Below are positions 12,132-23,868 of a stretch of 64,000 bases of DNA, piece after piece (the first letter of the stretch is position 1; each line of letters starts with the position of its first letter). Location: positions 124,001-188,000 of the forward strand of contig LUGG01000044.1 of the NCBI GenBank assembly GCA_001683735.1, in the 5' to 3' direction. The position numbers were made by a program, and so were the translations under genes. Origin of the DNA: Grifola frondosa. Lineage: Eukaryota; Basidiomycota; Agaricomycetes; Polyporales; Grifolaceae. Under the pieces are notes generated by a model. That model saw only the letters and a list, made by a program, of their open reading frames with translations. It searched no databases and was not told where the DNA came from.

Positions 12132-15100
12132 ATGTTGAATGCAAATTTCGTTTGGCTTCATCTCGTATTCGCCGCGGTGACAGCGATCGCTCGCCTGGAC
12201 CTGCCAGAACAGTTTGCGGACCCACCTAGCGCTGCAGTAGACTTTGTCGATCCGTAAGTAGTGTTTAATGTATAAACAGGACAAGGATATGTTTGTGTCC
12301 TCTGCACATCTCGGACACGTGGGCCGTATCTCACCCTTGTGACACGTAAATTTCAGTCAGCAGCGTTCAAAAAATTCGATTCATGCACTCGGAGTAACAT
12401 CTCTGCATTTAGCATTCGAACTCCAGATTCCGTGACCATCGCTGATAGCACATATATACAGCCTTATTGGAAATGGGGGAGATTCTCCCAATGGTTCTGG
12501 TGGCATGATACCGTCAACCGCCCCGCCATTTGCTATGACGCGCTGGGTAGCACAAACGCGCCAGAACTATGTGTCTGTCACACCGTACAACCACACAGAC
12601 CGTTCCATTCATGGCTTCCAAGGTACTCACCAGCCCGCGATTTGGATGGGCGAAAGCGGTCAGGTCGTCGTCGTTCCCGGCGCTGGAGAAGTACAGAGCA
12701 TATTCGAGCAACGTGCAATGCGCTTCAGCCATGATGACGAGGTCCTCAGTGCAAGCTACTATAGCGTAAGCATGGACGCGATCGAAGGTGGAAGAATACA
12801 CGCGGAGCAGACCGCGAGTGAGTCCTATGCACAAACGTGTCCCTTTCCAATGATAACCATTTCTACAGCCTCCAGGGTGGGCCATCTTCAGTTCACATTC
12901 TCCAACACGAGTACACCGCACGTCCTCGTAGAAGCCACACGACCCTCCATCATGGGCTCGGCCGACCCCACAAACCTGACATTTCCTCACGGTTCGCTCG
13001 CTATCGACCCTGCGAGACGCGAAATCACTGGGAAAAATCCCGAGCGGCAGGACTTTATAATCGGGCCCAACCCTGCTCCGAGTTTCGCTGGCTACTTTTG
13101 CGCTCGTTTCGATGTCGCATTCGACAGCTGGGGCACTGCGACAAATGGCAGCATAACGGAGGGTGCAACACAAGACGCAGGCGCTATGCTCTCTGGATTC
13201 GCGAGGTTCGCGGAGGGGACGGGGCAGGTCGGTGTGCGTGTTGGCGTGTCATTCATCTCTGTCGAACAGGCGAGGAAGAATCTCGATACCGAGGTGCCGG
13301 ACGGGACGACCTTCGAGGAGACGGCGCGCACGACGAGGACCGCTTGGGCGGAAAAGCTGGATCGCATCAAGATCGAAGGTGCGAGTATGGAAGATAGTCA
13401 GGTGTTCTATACTGCGGTGTTCCATACTCTACAGGTAAGTACGGATACTGTGTGGTATATATAGACTGACGAGGTTGGTTTTTGTAGTATCCATATGAGC
13501 AGAGTGAAGATGACCATTATTACTCGGGATACGATGATAGTATACACGAGGGCAAATCATATACAGGATACTCCATCTGGGTCAGCTTTTCCAATGTTTC
13601 TGCGTAATTCTACTTGTTGATTGAGCGATAGGATACCTACCGGGCGGAGTCTGCCTGGCTTATCCTCTTAGCTCCCGAACGTATACCTGCGACGATACAG
13701 AGTATGCTGCAGGACTACAAAGAGGTATGCATTCTGCTTTTTGCTGTAACGTCTTATTCCTATACTCAATCCAGGGCGGATGGTTACCGATGTGGAAAAA
13801 CATTGTCGGTAAGGCTGTTGTACGTCAATGCTATCTCAGCTAGATCTGACTTTCACCTTATAGAGACCAATATCATGGTACAGTACTACATGTGCATGTG
13901 ACAGCGAATCATTTTTCACTACAATTAGGTCGGCACGCACGCAGACTCCCTTATCGCTGAGGCGGTCGTGAAAGGCATCGCAGACTTCGATCTAGATCTC
14001 GCATACGAAGTAGTCTACAAGGATGCGACTGTACCACCGAAAGATGACTGGAAAATCTCGTGCGTAATTGAGTTCTTCAAACCAAAACCTGATAGTGTGA
14101 GATTGTCGAATTATGGACAGGTACTATGATCGAGAAGAGGTACGTGGCATGTGTTGCAGTAGTTACTGACTTCTCACTCATGCATTATAATAGAATGTAG
14201 GGTACGAAGTCCGGGCTGGGCTATCATCCGTCTATGCCACAGACGGCTTTGTTGCATCCGACATCCACTCTGAGGCTGCATCCCGCACGCTTGACTATGC
14301 ATGTTCGTCTGAATACTTTCCCCAATCCTGACTGATTGTTCACACGATGACTGCACCCGCAGACGACGACTACGCCGTCTCCGTCCTGGCTTCTGCCCTC
14401 TCCAAGCCCGACGATGCCGCACACTTCCGTGCACGCGCTCTCTCCGCCCCGTTTACCATCTTCAACATCGCCACAGGCTTCATGGAGGCGCGTAACGCAG
14501 ATGGGGCATGGGCCGGTCAGGACGCAGGGTGGACCGAGGGTGACATGTGGGCGTATACGTTCGACGTCGTGCATGATGTCGAGCGACTCATCGAGCTGCG
14601 TGGTGGGAATGCATCCTTCGTAGCATTCTTGGATGACCATTTCGATGGAGGTGAGCTGTTGTGATTTTCGGACTTACTTGCTGTATCGCTCATTCCGACC
14701 AGGTCATAACGATCATACAAATGAGGTACGCAATGATACCACAGTACATAGGAAGGTATCGTGCTTATTTATTTGTTTTCATAAAGCCTTCCCATCATAT
14801 TCCCTACCTCTATGCCCTTGCTGGTGCCGCGTCAAAAACTCAAGAGCACGTGCGCGAGATTGCAAAAGGCAACTACAATAATTCGGTGGACGGTTTGTCG
14901 GGAGTACGTCGATATATAGTGAACACGACATTGGTGCTTACACGGTCCGATTAGAACGAAGACTGCGGACAAATGAGTGCTTGGTACCTCTTCAGCGCGC
15001 TGGGCTTCTATCCAGTTAACCCTGTATCGAACGAATATGTCATTGGCACGTAAGTAAAACCCGGTTCATAATGGAGAGTTAGCCTGACATTTTCTCAATC

Positions 15101-15445
15101 GCTAGGCCATTCTTTGATAAGGTCACCATCGACCTTCCGAACGCAACACGACCACTGGTCATAACCTCTATGGGAGCCGCGGACAAGCCATATATCAAAA
15201 ACGTGATAGTCAATGGCAGAACATTGCAGTCACCTATAATTACGCACCAGCAGATTGCTTCTGGCGGGGAAATTGTATTCGAGATGAGCGCTGAACCACA
15301 GCCCTGGGCATCGAGCACACTGGTAAGTCGTCTCAATACGTTACGTGAAGAAACTGATTCTGACTTATAATTCGGAAGGCAGGGGAAAGCGACAGTTCTC
15401 GCAAAAACCGCGGAACAACCTATGAACATGTTGAGCTATAACTGA
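12132..15445 (+). CDS. Glycoside hydrolase family 92 alpha-1,2-mannosidase, secreted
   Basis: Calcium-dependent inverting exo-alpha-mannosidase, likely extracellular, trimming mannosyl glycans. It starts MLNANFVWLHLVFAAVTAIA (signal peptide). A roughly 205-nt intron then leads to the GH92 N-domain opening IGNGGDSPNGSGGMIPSTAP and FAMTRWVAQTRQNY. Later family motifs are SGYDDSIHEGKSYTGYSIWD, TYRAESAWLILLAP, GWLPMWKNI, VGTHADSLIAEAV, GWTEGDMWAYTFDVVHDV, EPSHHIPYLYALAGA-type and NEDCGQMSAWYLFSALGFYP. The last exon ends MNMLSYN at the TGA 15443-15445. There are about a dozen introns, most 50-60 nt. No frame break was found. Full length for the family (about 780 residues). Confidence 0.88.
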
Positions 15446-15801
15446 AGGACAATTGAAGGGTACTACAATGTTATGCACGCTTTAAACATCTCTGCGTCAA
15501 TGTGATATGTGTGTCACAAGACGACAATTTATGATCTTTCGGTGTCAAAAATGAGGCCAAAAGCGCACGAAAAGAGCCGCACAGGGCCCGCCGGGAATTG
15601 AACGTTGAACCCGGGACCTCGCGCAAATAGGGTGATCCTGGAATCACAGAATGTTTGCGGGAAGGAGGCGAAGTCCGATCTTCATACATTACTACAAATG
15701 AGCTCACGGGTCATATTCATACCGACGTCAACCCGAGTTAAGTATTACGCATCCATTCAGGCTCTCTGAGTCCTCGTTGTTCCGCCTGGGCCATCAGCGC
15801 A
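15446..15801. other. convergent intergenic region
   Basis: 3' ends of the GH92 and carboxylesterase genes face each other here. The only structure seen is the tRNA-Pro-like remnant listed separately. Confidence 0.5.
15584..15712 (-). pseudogene. tRNA-Pro-like remnant
   Basis: On the minus strand the 3' half resembles a eukaryotic tRNA-Pro: GAGGTCCCGGGTTCAA, then TTCCCGGCGGGCCC. The T-loop carries a 7-nt tandem duplication (GTTCAAC). Further upstream CCCGTG and TGTAGTAATGTATGA resemble its 5' end and D-arm, but the halves are too far apart and the acceptor stem cannot pair. It is probably a decayed tRNA or SINE fragment. Confidence 0.3.
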
Positions 15802-18216
15802 TCAACCCGGATGGGCTAAGCTCAGCTCGGTGACGAATTCAATCGCCTCCCTCCGGAACGTATCCTCGCCAATTTTCAATGAGACGTTGCCGTCGAGAAA
15901 CTCCAGGAGATGAGGGCGCCCTCGGTATACGGAGGCCAATCGATCCCTGTAGCGCCATTCGGGTTTAGAGTGGAGACGAAGCGGATGAGGTAGTCGGCCA
16001 TGTCTCCGCCGCCATACACATTCTCCAGGTCAGTGCCGTGCGGCTTCGTAAAACAGATGAGTATATGAATGAACAATTTACGTAGGGCCAGTTACTCACT
16101 GCGCCTATTCCAGGAACTTTCAGGCGTTTGCTGACTGTCCGGGGAGTCAATGTGCTACCTCCCGTCACTGACGAATGGATGCTTACTGAAAGACCATGTG
16201 TGAACTTTGCACGACAGCTGTTGTAGCATCTGGCGCCGTGGCGCTTGAAAAATAAGATCACCCTGGAATGAGGCGAGGCGCTTGTATTCCTTGGTGAAGG
16301 TGAAGTTATTTCCTGTGCCATATGGAGATCCTACCGCAGGGTCCGCAGGATATAATTCCAAGAGCTTATCAATCTCGGCGCTCGTAAGGCCGTGAAGGTA
16401 GTTTCCGGTTATGTAGTCCACAAACTCGGCATCGGTGCTGTCGACATCGGAGGCATCAGACATAGAGCAACACTGGTTTCATGCGAACTCTCACGTTATG
16501 TTCAGCAGCGACAAAGAAAAGAGCGTGCCCTCATCTTCAACATCGCCTATGATATTCGGGAGGACGTTAGGTCAAGTGCAGCTGCATCGCTGTCGGATGC
16601 GCACCAATAACGAAGGGTATTTCCGCCACCTTTCCCTGCGACAGCAGTACTTCATCATCGTCTTTGAGGAAAACGCCATCTGCACGGGGAAACCACGAGA
16701 TGGCAAGGGACTACATCAAAAGAAATTTAACCAAAGTTGATGCATTGACATACAGGTCGTACCTGAGGAGAGCTTATCGTGGGCGTCTTGTCCACTGCCG
16801 CCATTAACGCATCAAGAGGCACTTCTCGCACACACTGCAGCGTGTCATTCGCGGAAGAACAGCCCGTCTCTAAACGATGAAGTCGTAGGTTGACTGCAGC
16901 TGGGCGTTATCGATCTTCCCATTTGGAAGCACGGAACCTGAATTCATGAACCCAGCGTGGAAGAGCCCCTCTGTATTACCATCGCTTGTAAGCATCTGCA
17001 TGGCCACGGACACCGCGCCCGCGCTTTCACCCCAGCTTTTGATCCATGAGATCGCAAGTCTGTAGAGAGTGTACAGAAGCCTCACATGGTCACTTTCGTC
17101 GGATCGCCTCCGAATAACGATATATACTTTTGCACCCATCGGAGCGCTTCCCGTTCTGTATCGCGGAGTTGTGTCAGATCAAAGACAATTGGTACAGGAG
17201 CAAATTACACATACGATCATGCAGGCCAAGGTTTCCAACACCGGCATCCTTTACTTCCTTACCTCCGAGGAACCCCAATGCTACGTTTGTACGACCGTGA
17301 GGATGTAAATGATTGTATTTCAGCACGTAGACATACCGCTGAGACTGGAAAGATGTTCATAAGTGAAATAGTATCTCGTAAGTAACACGAAATACCGATA
17401 GTTCATGGCAACATAGATAACTGGTTGCTGCAATTCAATCGATTTGTTGACGATAACGTTGCCAGGATCTCTATTTGCAACAAATTTGGGTTCAGATATG
17501 CTGATCAGATATAATATGCAGTACTAACGCAGCATTTGAGCCAAATTGGAATCCCCCTGATGTGTCATGCCTCGCCGTTAATTACGACGTACTACACAAT
17601 GCAACCTGCTTACCTCCGTAGATCCACTATTAAGTTGGCATTAGAAGATTGATCCAGACGAGAGCAGATGATCAAAAACAAACCACAACGACGGGTAATT
17701 TGGAATACACGGTAGTTCCAGCTGGAGTGATGACATTGAGGTTGAGACCTGTATTACGAATTGAGCTTATATAGACTAATCCAGGACGATGCCACTCACA
17801 ATCCTCGCTCTGTGTGATGTTGAGAATTGCACTGGATATCGATAAGAATGCAGAAATCTCAGGAGGAAGATCTGCCGGGAGATCAACGTCCGCCAAAGGC
17901 TGTTGCATACACTGGTCGCCAAAAGTAGTTGCGTTGACAATTCCCGTGTAAGACTGTATTGGCTGCGGAAGATGCAGTCGACGACTACCTATCCTATCGA
18001 TGTAAAATGGTTAATTATGTGGTGAAGGCTAGTGAGGAAGACATACGGTGGCAATGCGAAAGGGATGCCTAGGAACTGAGACACGACGCCGTCGGATGTA
18101 CCGATGATAGTAGCATTGTCGATCTTCACGGTAGGCGTTAGGGATGGGCATGTAGTGGCGACACTAAGAGATATCTGCAGGATCACAAAAACGAAGGTTT
18201 TGCGAAGGAACTTCAT
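15802..18216 (-). CDS. Type-B carboxylesterase/lipase, secreted
   Basis: Secreted alpha/beta-hydrolase of the cholinesterase-like (type B) family. It hydrolyses carboxylic esters such as lipids or acylated wood components; substrate not predictable. It starts at 18216 with signal peptide MKFLRKTFVFVILQISLSVA. Visible motifs are WIYGGGFQFG (oxyanion hole, assembled across introns), RDPGNVIVNKSIELQQPVIY, GFLGGKEVKDAGVGNLGLHD, REALRWVQKYISLFGGDPTK and SWGESAGAVSV (nucleophile Ser). The C-terminal domain includes FVDYITGNYLHGL and ENVYGGGDMADY, and the protein ends VTELSLAHPG. About ten introns. A one-base break near 15917 (GGCGCCCTCATC) separates WPPYTEG from LLEFLDGNVSL and is probably a lost C. 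Confidence 0.83.
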
Positions 18217-19295
18217 GCTAAGATTCCAGCGTCACTCGTGCAACCCTTCGCCATACCTCTAAACTCCTTATATACCAAGCTCGGTGACGGACATCATGAT
18301 GGATGCGATGCTGAGAAGAATATCAATAGGACATTCAAGTTGACTTTCACGACCAGCTGGACGTATCACTCCACCGTCCTGAATGCCGGAATGCCGAACG
18401 TCGACAATTGGGCCGCAGGATCAGCAGCTGCCTCCATAAATGATGAAATCCTGATGAGAAGTAGAAAGTCAGCATCCGTTACACACCTCTGATACATGCA
18501 TTTGCCTTAATCAGTAAGAATCGGTGTGCCAATTATACGTACATGACTTTTGCGTGAACGTATTCTGCTGCACTAGGAAACAGTATATACATATCAAAAG
18601 GGATCCTATATGAAGGGTCTGTCGTATTTGGCAGGTGTTGCGGCCTACTTGCTCACGCCACATTTTGATACCCCAATTTCAGATCAAAAAGACGCATTTA
18701 TTCTGTACTCAACAGTGGCTACACACCTTATTCGCTGTTGCTGCCTCACAGGATTCGTACAAGAGCTTTCTTGACGATCACATCCCGCCATCCTTGACCA
18801 GACAATGTCTCCTAAGTCATGGGTGACGGAGCACGAAGATGCAAAATATTGGACATGACGTGGGACATCAATGCACAGGAATTCCTTAAAGGATCAACGG
18901 AATGCAGCTGCCAAAGGATAAGCCATTCACAGATTCACTTTTAAAGGGCAAGGCACTCGCCGACAAATTATCAGAGATCTGCCACTGTAGAAAACAACCG
19001 GCTCACTTCCATTGATTAGGTGTCGACTCAACAATAGATGAATAGACATACGTCCTATGGGTGAAAGAGCGGCGAGAGAAGATGTCCGAACTCGCCGTAA
19101 CACACAAACATGTGCAACTAAATTGGTTTCAGATGAGTATAAAGTACATCAACTCACATTGCACATCGTCCCGTGGTAGAGTTGAATCCCCACGGGCACA
19201 TGGCAGCGTACCCTCTCCTACTTTCGACTTACACAGGACGTTGAGCCCTTCATGCGCCCCAGCCACTCACAATAAATATGGATCGGAGCAGCACA
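18217..19295. other. intergenic, nothing recognised
   Basis: About 1.1 kb containing the esterase promoter and the 3' region of the MetE-like gene. Short open frames on both strands show no domain. Confidence 0.45.
18266..18275 (-). promoter_or_regulatory. TATA box of the carboxylesterase gene
   Basis: Minus-strand GTATATAAGG lies 50-60 bp upstream of the start codon at 18216. Confidence 0.45.
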
Positions 19296-21061
19296 TCAGT
19301 CCTTCCAGATCGTCTGCGCAATCCGCACCACCAGCGCAAGTTTGCGGCGCGTATCATCTTCTTGGACGAGGTTCCCCATCGAATGCGACGCGAACCCGCA
19401 CTGAGGGCTGACACAAATCCTGCATTCCAGGGTATTAGCGACAATCAATGGGTTAGGATGATCAGCGACACGCACTGGTTAAGAGCGGTCTCCTTCGAGC
19501 GCTTCGGCTCTCCACTGGCAATCACCTCTGCAGCATCATTGACACGTTTGACCATAGCGTCTACATCCTCCAACTACCCCTTCAAGGCAAAAGAATGACC
19601 ACCGAATAGCGGAGCTTACACGGAGGATATACGCACCTGCGGGAACTTGGTGGAGATGAGCCCGAGCACAACGACCTTGTTGAGTGGGAGGTGGCGCAGC
19701 GGCTCGAACGTGCCCGCTCGCGGCGTGTCGTACTCGAGATAGTAGCAATCAACGTCTATCTCTTGGAACAGCTTGATCGCGATACGATCGTACCCGCCTT
19801 CCGAGAAGTGAAGTCCATCCTGTACGCGACAGTCAGCGACAGGGAGAAACAAAGAAGAGCAACGCACCTTGAAGTTTCCACGACATAAGTGCAGTCCAAC
19901 GTTCATGTCCGTGGGGCGTCCCGCGAGTAACGCATTGTACGCACGTATATAGGTGTTGAGGAGGGTCTCGTGATCTACGCCGCGCGCTTCCATGCCAGAC
20001 AGCATCGAATCCGCACAGAAGTATGCAAGGAGTGGGTCATCGAATTGGACATTTCCTGCAAAAAAGATCAGGAATTGCAGGAGTACAATAAAAGGGACAA
20101 AAGGGGCTTACGACAACCTGCCGCGTAGAGTTCCTTGAGTTCTTCCTGATACGCGACCGCAATATCCGCGAAGTACTCGTCTGAGACACACCGACATTAT
20201 AAGTTAATGTATGCTATCCTCGTAAAGTGCACGTACCGTCGTTCGCGTAAACCTCTTTGGGATACGCGTAATCTCCGTGGCGGAGATGGAACCATTCTGG
20301 AGCACACATCGTGATCTTGATGTTCTTGTGTTCCTGGGCAGTCGGGAAAGCATCAGTAAGTTAATGTGTCGGGGTAAGAACGCTGTGCGCGAGTGACCAC
20401 GAACATCCGGCGTAGTAAGCTTCTTTAATGCCTCAAACTGGGGTACATAGAATGGCCGTGTGCGTTTGAGTTTGCCCTGTGGCGAAAGGATGTATGGCTA
20501 AGATCATCCTTAATAGAGTGAATGGTTAGAGAGCACTGACCACACAAATGTATGAGTCGGCACCCTTGAAGTCTGCCTGAATCTTGAACGCCTCGATATC
20601 AGGAACGTAGTCCTGCACAAATGTGTAAGGTAGTCCACTGATAGTACGAGACAATTGCACACCATAAACATTTCGGGTAGAACTTTGGACGAACTGCGTG
20701 AGCATAATTATGACAACAATAGCATGATTACTCACCTGGAGATAGGAGTTTCATGCCTTCCATATTGTCAAAAACACCATCGAAAAACATGTGCCTGTAG
20801 AACACAAGCATCAAGACAATATCATGCTTATACATGACCTGTATCACACCTCCTGAATTCCCCGTCGGAAAGTGACTTTATTCCAACTTCTCGCCTGCAT
20901 TTGTAGCACCGCTTGAATAGCTTCATCCTCAACTACGCGAAGGTCTTCGGCGGTACACAGGCCCGCTTCACGATCCTTGCGCTTCTGGAGGAGCACGGCG
21001 GGGCGCTTGAGTGAACCGATCTGTTCAGCGCGGAAAGGGGGTTTAGGTGGGGACCGGGCAT
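19296..21061 (-). CDS. Stand-alone cobalamin-independent methionine synthase-like (MetE C-terminal domain) protein
   Basis: Zinc-dependent methyltransferase fold of the MetE C-terminal domain (Meth_synt_2, UROD/MetE-like). Only this domain is present, about half the length of true MetE, so it need not make methionine. Motifs: FRAEQIGSLKRPAVLL near the N-terminus, CAPEWFHLRHGDYAY, NVQFDDPLLAYF, VGLHLCRGNFK (His-x-Cys zinc ligands), YLEYDTPRAGTFEPL, and SPQCGFASHSMGN with the third zinc-ligand Cys. It ends RIAQTIWKD. The ATG at 21059-21061 is out of frame with the FRAEQ segment by one base in a five-C run near 21045. A second pair of compensating one-base changes near 19570-19582 creates an in-frame TAG. 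Both are likely homopolymer errors. About eight short introns. Confidence 0.75.
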
Positions 21062-22364
21062 GATGACAGCGCCGCGGGACCTCTTTCTGGAGCACAGCAC
21101 GCGACAAATATATATGTTAAGGAGGGTTCATGTTCTGGCTGGGGAAATGTATCAACCGGAATTCGTATGCAGTTGTGGACATTTCGGGGAGAGAAGTTGC
21201 ACGCTAAATCGGATTGGAAGGGCATGTGATGAGTGCTGAGAGTGCACAAGGTGCTCTCAATATTGGACATTGGGTGATTATATCTCGAGAATACCATTGC
21301 TTGTGTCCTCAGACGCACTGCCAGCGACGAACTATGACTCGTTATCATTCTCATACTTAACATTCGTACTTTGGTAGGACTAATTCAGCAGGCAGACAAG
21401 CACCTTCTCAGTGTCTGCGCAGAAACCAGAATAATTAGAATGTGGAAGGAAAAAAAGTGACGGCGGCCGCGCTCCAAAGTGGGAAATATGTGCCTGCGGT
21501 AGAACGGGTGATGGCCGCGGTGACCACTCACCTGACATGACCTCTCAAGCTGATTCTCCGCGGATGCCCTGCATAAATGGTGTGAATACCATTGAAATTA
21601 ACCCAAAAACCAGTGAATGAATTAGAGAAGAGTCGAGGAGGTGGTCCAAATTGCAACTTGACTCAGTTGAGACGGGCAGGCGCATTGACGCGATCACGTG
21701 TTGTAAGATTATGGCATTACTCCCTTTGGACTTATTCCTTCCTAATTTGTTTCTGTCCTTTCCCTAACCCCCATGTATGTACTCTGGTCAGACGGCCACT
21801 GACACCTTGAAAGTATTGGTGACGCTGGTCGAAATACTTAGTGATTTGACAGATTTGTGGTTGAAAATACATGCAGAAAGAGATTCTCATACCATCGTAG
21901 TGTGGAGCACGTATGCCAACGAGCTCTGACCGACGCCGTTGAGATACAACTTCTGGAGGATTATGTGCGCAGAGGCAGATCCTGAGAGCAGGAGTGCAAT
22001 AGCAGCTGAGGCGACAGATGCTTTAATTGCGATCCCGATGTTCTAACAACGCGCAAGTCGTGGATATTTTTATCGCCAGGATATATGTCGGATGAGCACA
22101 AAGCTAGGTATCCACAACAATTTACGAATCGCAAGACCCAACACAGACGATGAAATTGTTCGGTATGTGGTGGACCAGTTAAATCCCTACTGTACATATT
22201 GCTAGATACTAGACTAGATCGAAGACCAGTAACGATACAATCTGCGCCGAATTAACTACACGTACTAACAGTACTCCAACCAAAACTCCGGCTCGTGTGA
22301 GTCCGTGAAAATTGTTACAACACACCTGCTGGCGGTAATTACGATGTCGTGCCAATTATACATA
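21062..22364. other. intergenic, nothing recognised
   Basis: 1.3 kb between two minus-strand genes. It carries the promoter of the MetE-like gene. No domain or splice-consistent coding frame was seen. Confidence 0.45.
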
Positions 22365-23103
22365 TCATAGGCTGTGCGCTGCGATGTGACGCATGATGGT
22401 AAGTGATGCCAATATCTCTGAGGGAGACAAAATAAGGTTAGCTGCATCAGCGCAGTACGGCTTCAGCCAGGCTCACCAATGGAAATGTTTGCAAAGGCTT
22501 CGTAGATCGTCAAAATATTCCCGGATGTGCCATACACAGGCTTTTCTGCAGGCTTGAGGTCGTAGTGAGCAACAAGATAGTTTCGCGAGTCCACGCACTA
22601 CGGGCGGCGTTAGGCCACTCTGCAATGAAACGATATAATATGCACGTACTGTCCACTCGTGGTTCTCAACGCTTCTGTACGTCCACTTGTACTCTTCTCC
22701 ATCTGATGCTCTGAACTTCCTCGAGAGTGAACTAGGAGAACAAATGAACATTTAGACATACCACGGACAGGAATAGAACTCACCCTCCGAACATGGACGT
22801 CTTCTTTACGTACTGGTTCATAGGCATGGACACAGACGATCCCTTGAACGCAATTGTGCCAAGCGCCCCGTTCGGTCCGAACTGCAGCACAACGGAAGGT
22901 TCGCGCACAGATGGACGGTAATCTCGCTGGCCCGACGAACGTCGCCCGACATTGTAGACCATCAACGTGTCGTCTCTCTGTGATGATGGCTCTGATGGTC
23001 GCGCCACACGGAGAAACATGCGGTCGTAGACGTCGTCGAAATCGGAACCAGTGAAGAGACCAGTGCGGTCCTCGAGGAAGTATGGCAATGACCTGTTAAG
23101 CAT
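22365..23103 (-). CDS. DUF6593-type fungal protein
   Basis: Protein of the basidiomycete DUF6593 family, function unknown. It begins MLNRSLPYFLEDRTG at 23103. The typical segment FRASDGEEYKWTYRSVENHEWT is followed after a short intron by SRNYLVAHYDLKPAEKP and GNILTIYEA. The final exon reads EILASLTIMRHIAAHSL and stops at 22365-22367. Four exons, no frame break. No signal peptide or membrane helix. The family name is from memory of the conserved FR.SDG..Y.W pattern. Confidence 0.65.
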
Positions 23104-23248
23104 GGTGGAACGGGAGTGGCGAGATGGGTAGAAGGCGCCGACTGTAGACGTGGAGCGCAGCCGCAGCTGGGGGACTGATCAGAGGGCAATGGATGCCTAG
23201 GATGCTTCGAGATGCGGGACTGTGCAAGATATCATTGTACGAGAGAAA

Positions 23249-23257
23249 CTTATATAG
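23249..23257 (-). promoter_or_regulatory. TATA box of the DUF6593 gene
   Basis: Minus-strand CTATATAAG, about 150 bp upstream of the first ATG at 23103; a long 5' leader would follow. Confidence 0.3.
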
Positions 23258-23543
23258 AGTCGGAGAAGTCGATTACTGATCCATATGAGGCAAGTGTTGG
23301 GCCACCGTGACTTTGACTGCATAAAGGCAAGTTTCATCTGCGCTAAGAAGTTTCATTCTCATTGTGGAAAACTGGACTGAATTGATGCAGAGAAGCCTCC
23401 GAAGCGCCACCCAGCTGGGCCTAGTGATTCATGCCGGGGTAGCCTTTTTTGCTTGTCACCTTCGAAGTGGTCGGCACGGAAGCATGACTGCGGGGTTTGC
23501 TTGACAAACCTGCAATAAAGCAGGCGCCTCGTAATGTTTGAAA

Positions 23544-23868
23544 CTATTGCTCAAACTGCATCCTGACTTGCTGTGTAGCGAGCTCTTTCAATCCGGAGTT
23601 TTTGGTCTGGACGGAGCGTGGAGACAAAACCTGCAAATCATTCATTGTGGGCAGCGTGTCCTCTGTTCCTTCCGAAACATGAAGTGATATGGGCTTACAG
23701 ACATGATCCCTGCTGTCAAACATGCCACTCGGCATGCATCGCATCGTGGCCCAAAATTAGGGACTGGACTGATACTCACCACATCAGCACCGCCAAACTC
23801 ACGCAGGAGTTCTGCTGCTATACGCTGAATGGCAATCTTCATGTATAGCTTTCCTACCTAGTCAAGAG
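23544..23868 (-). CDS. short uncharacterised coding segment (two exons), possibly 3' end of a larger gene
   Basis: Two minus-strand exons joined by a consensus intron (GTGAGT...TTTGCAG) give MKIAIQRIAAELLREFGGAD continuing VVLSPRSVQTKNSGLKEL and ending QVRMQFEQ. An acceptor-like AG at 23869 would extend it five residues upstream (VGKLY), which suggests it may be the tail of a longer gene reaching toward 24.2 kb. No domain recognised. Coding status is uncertain. Confidence 0.35.
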
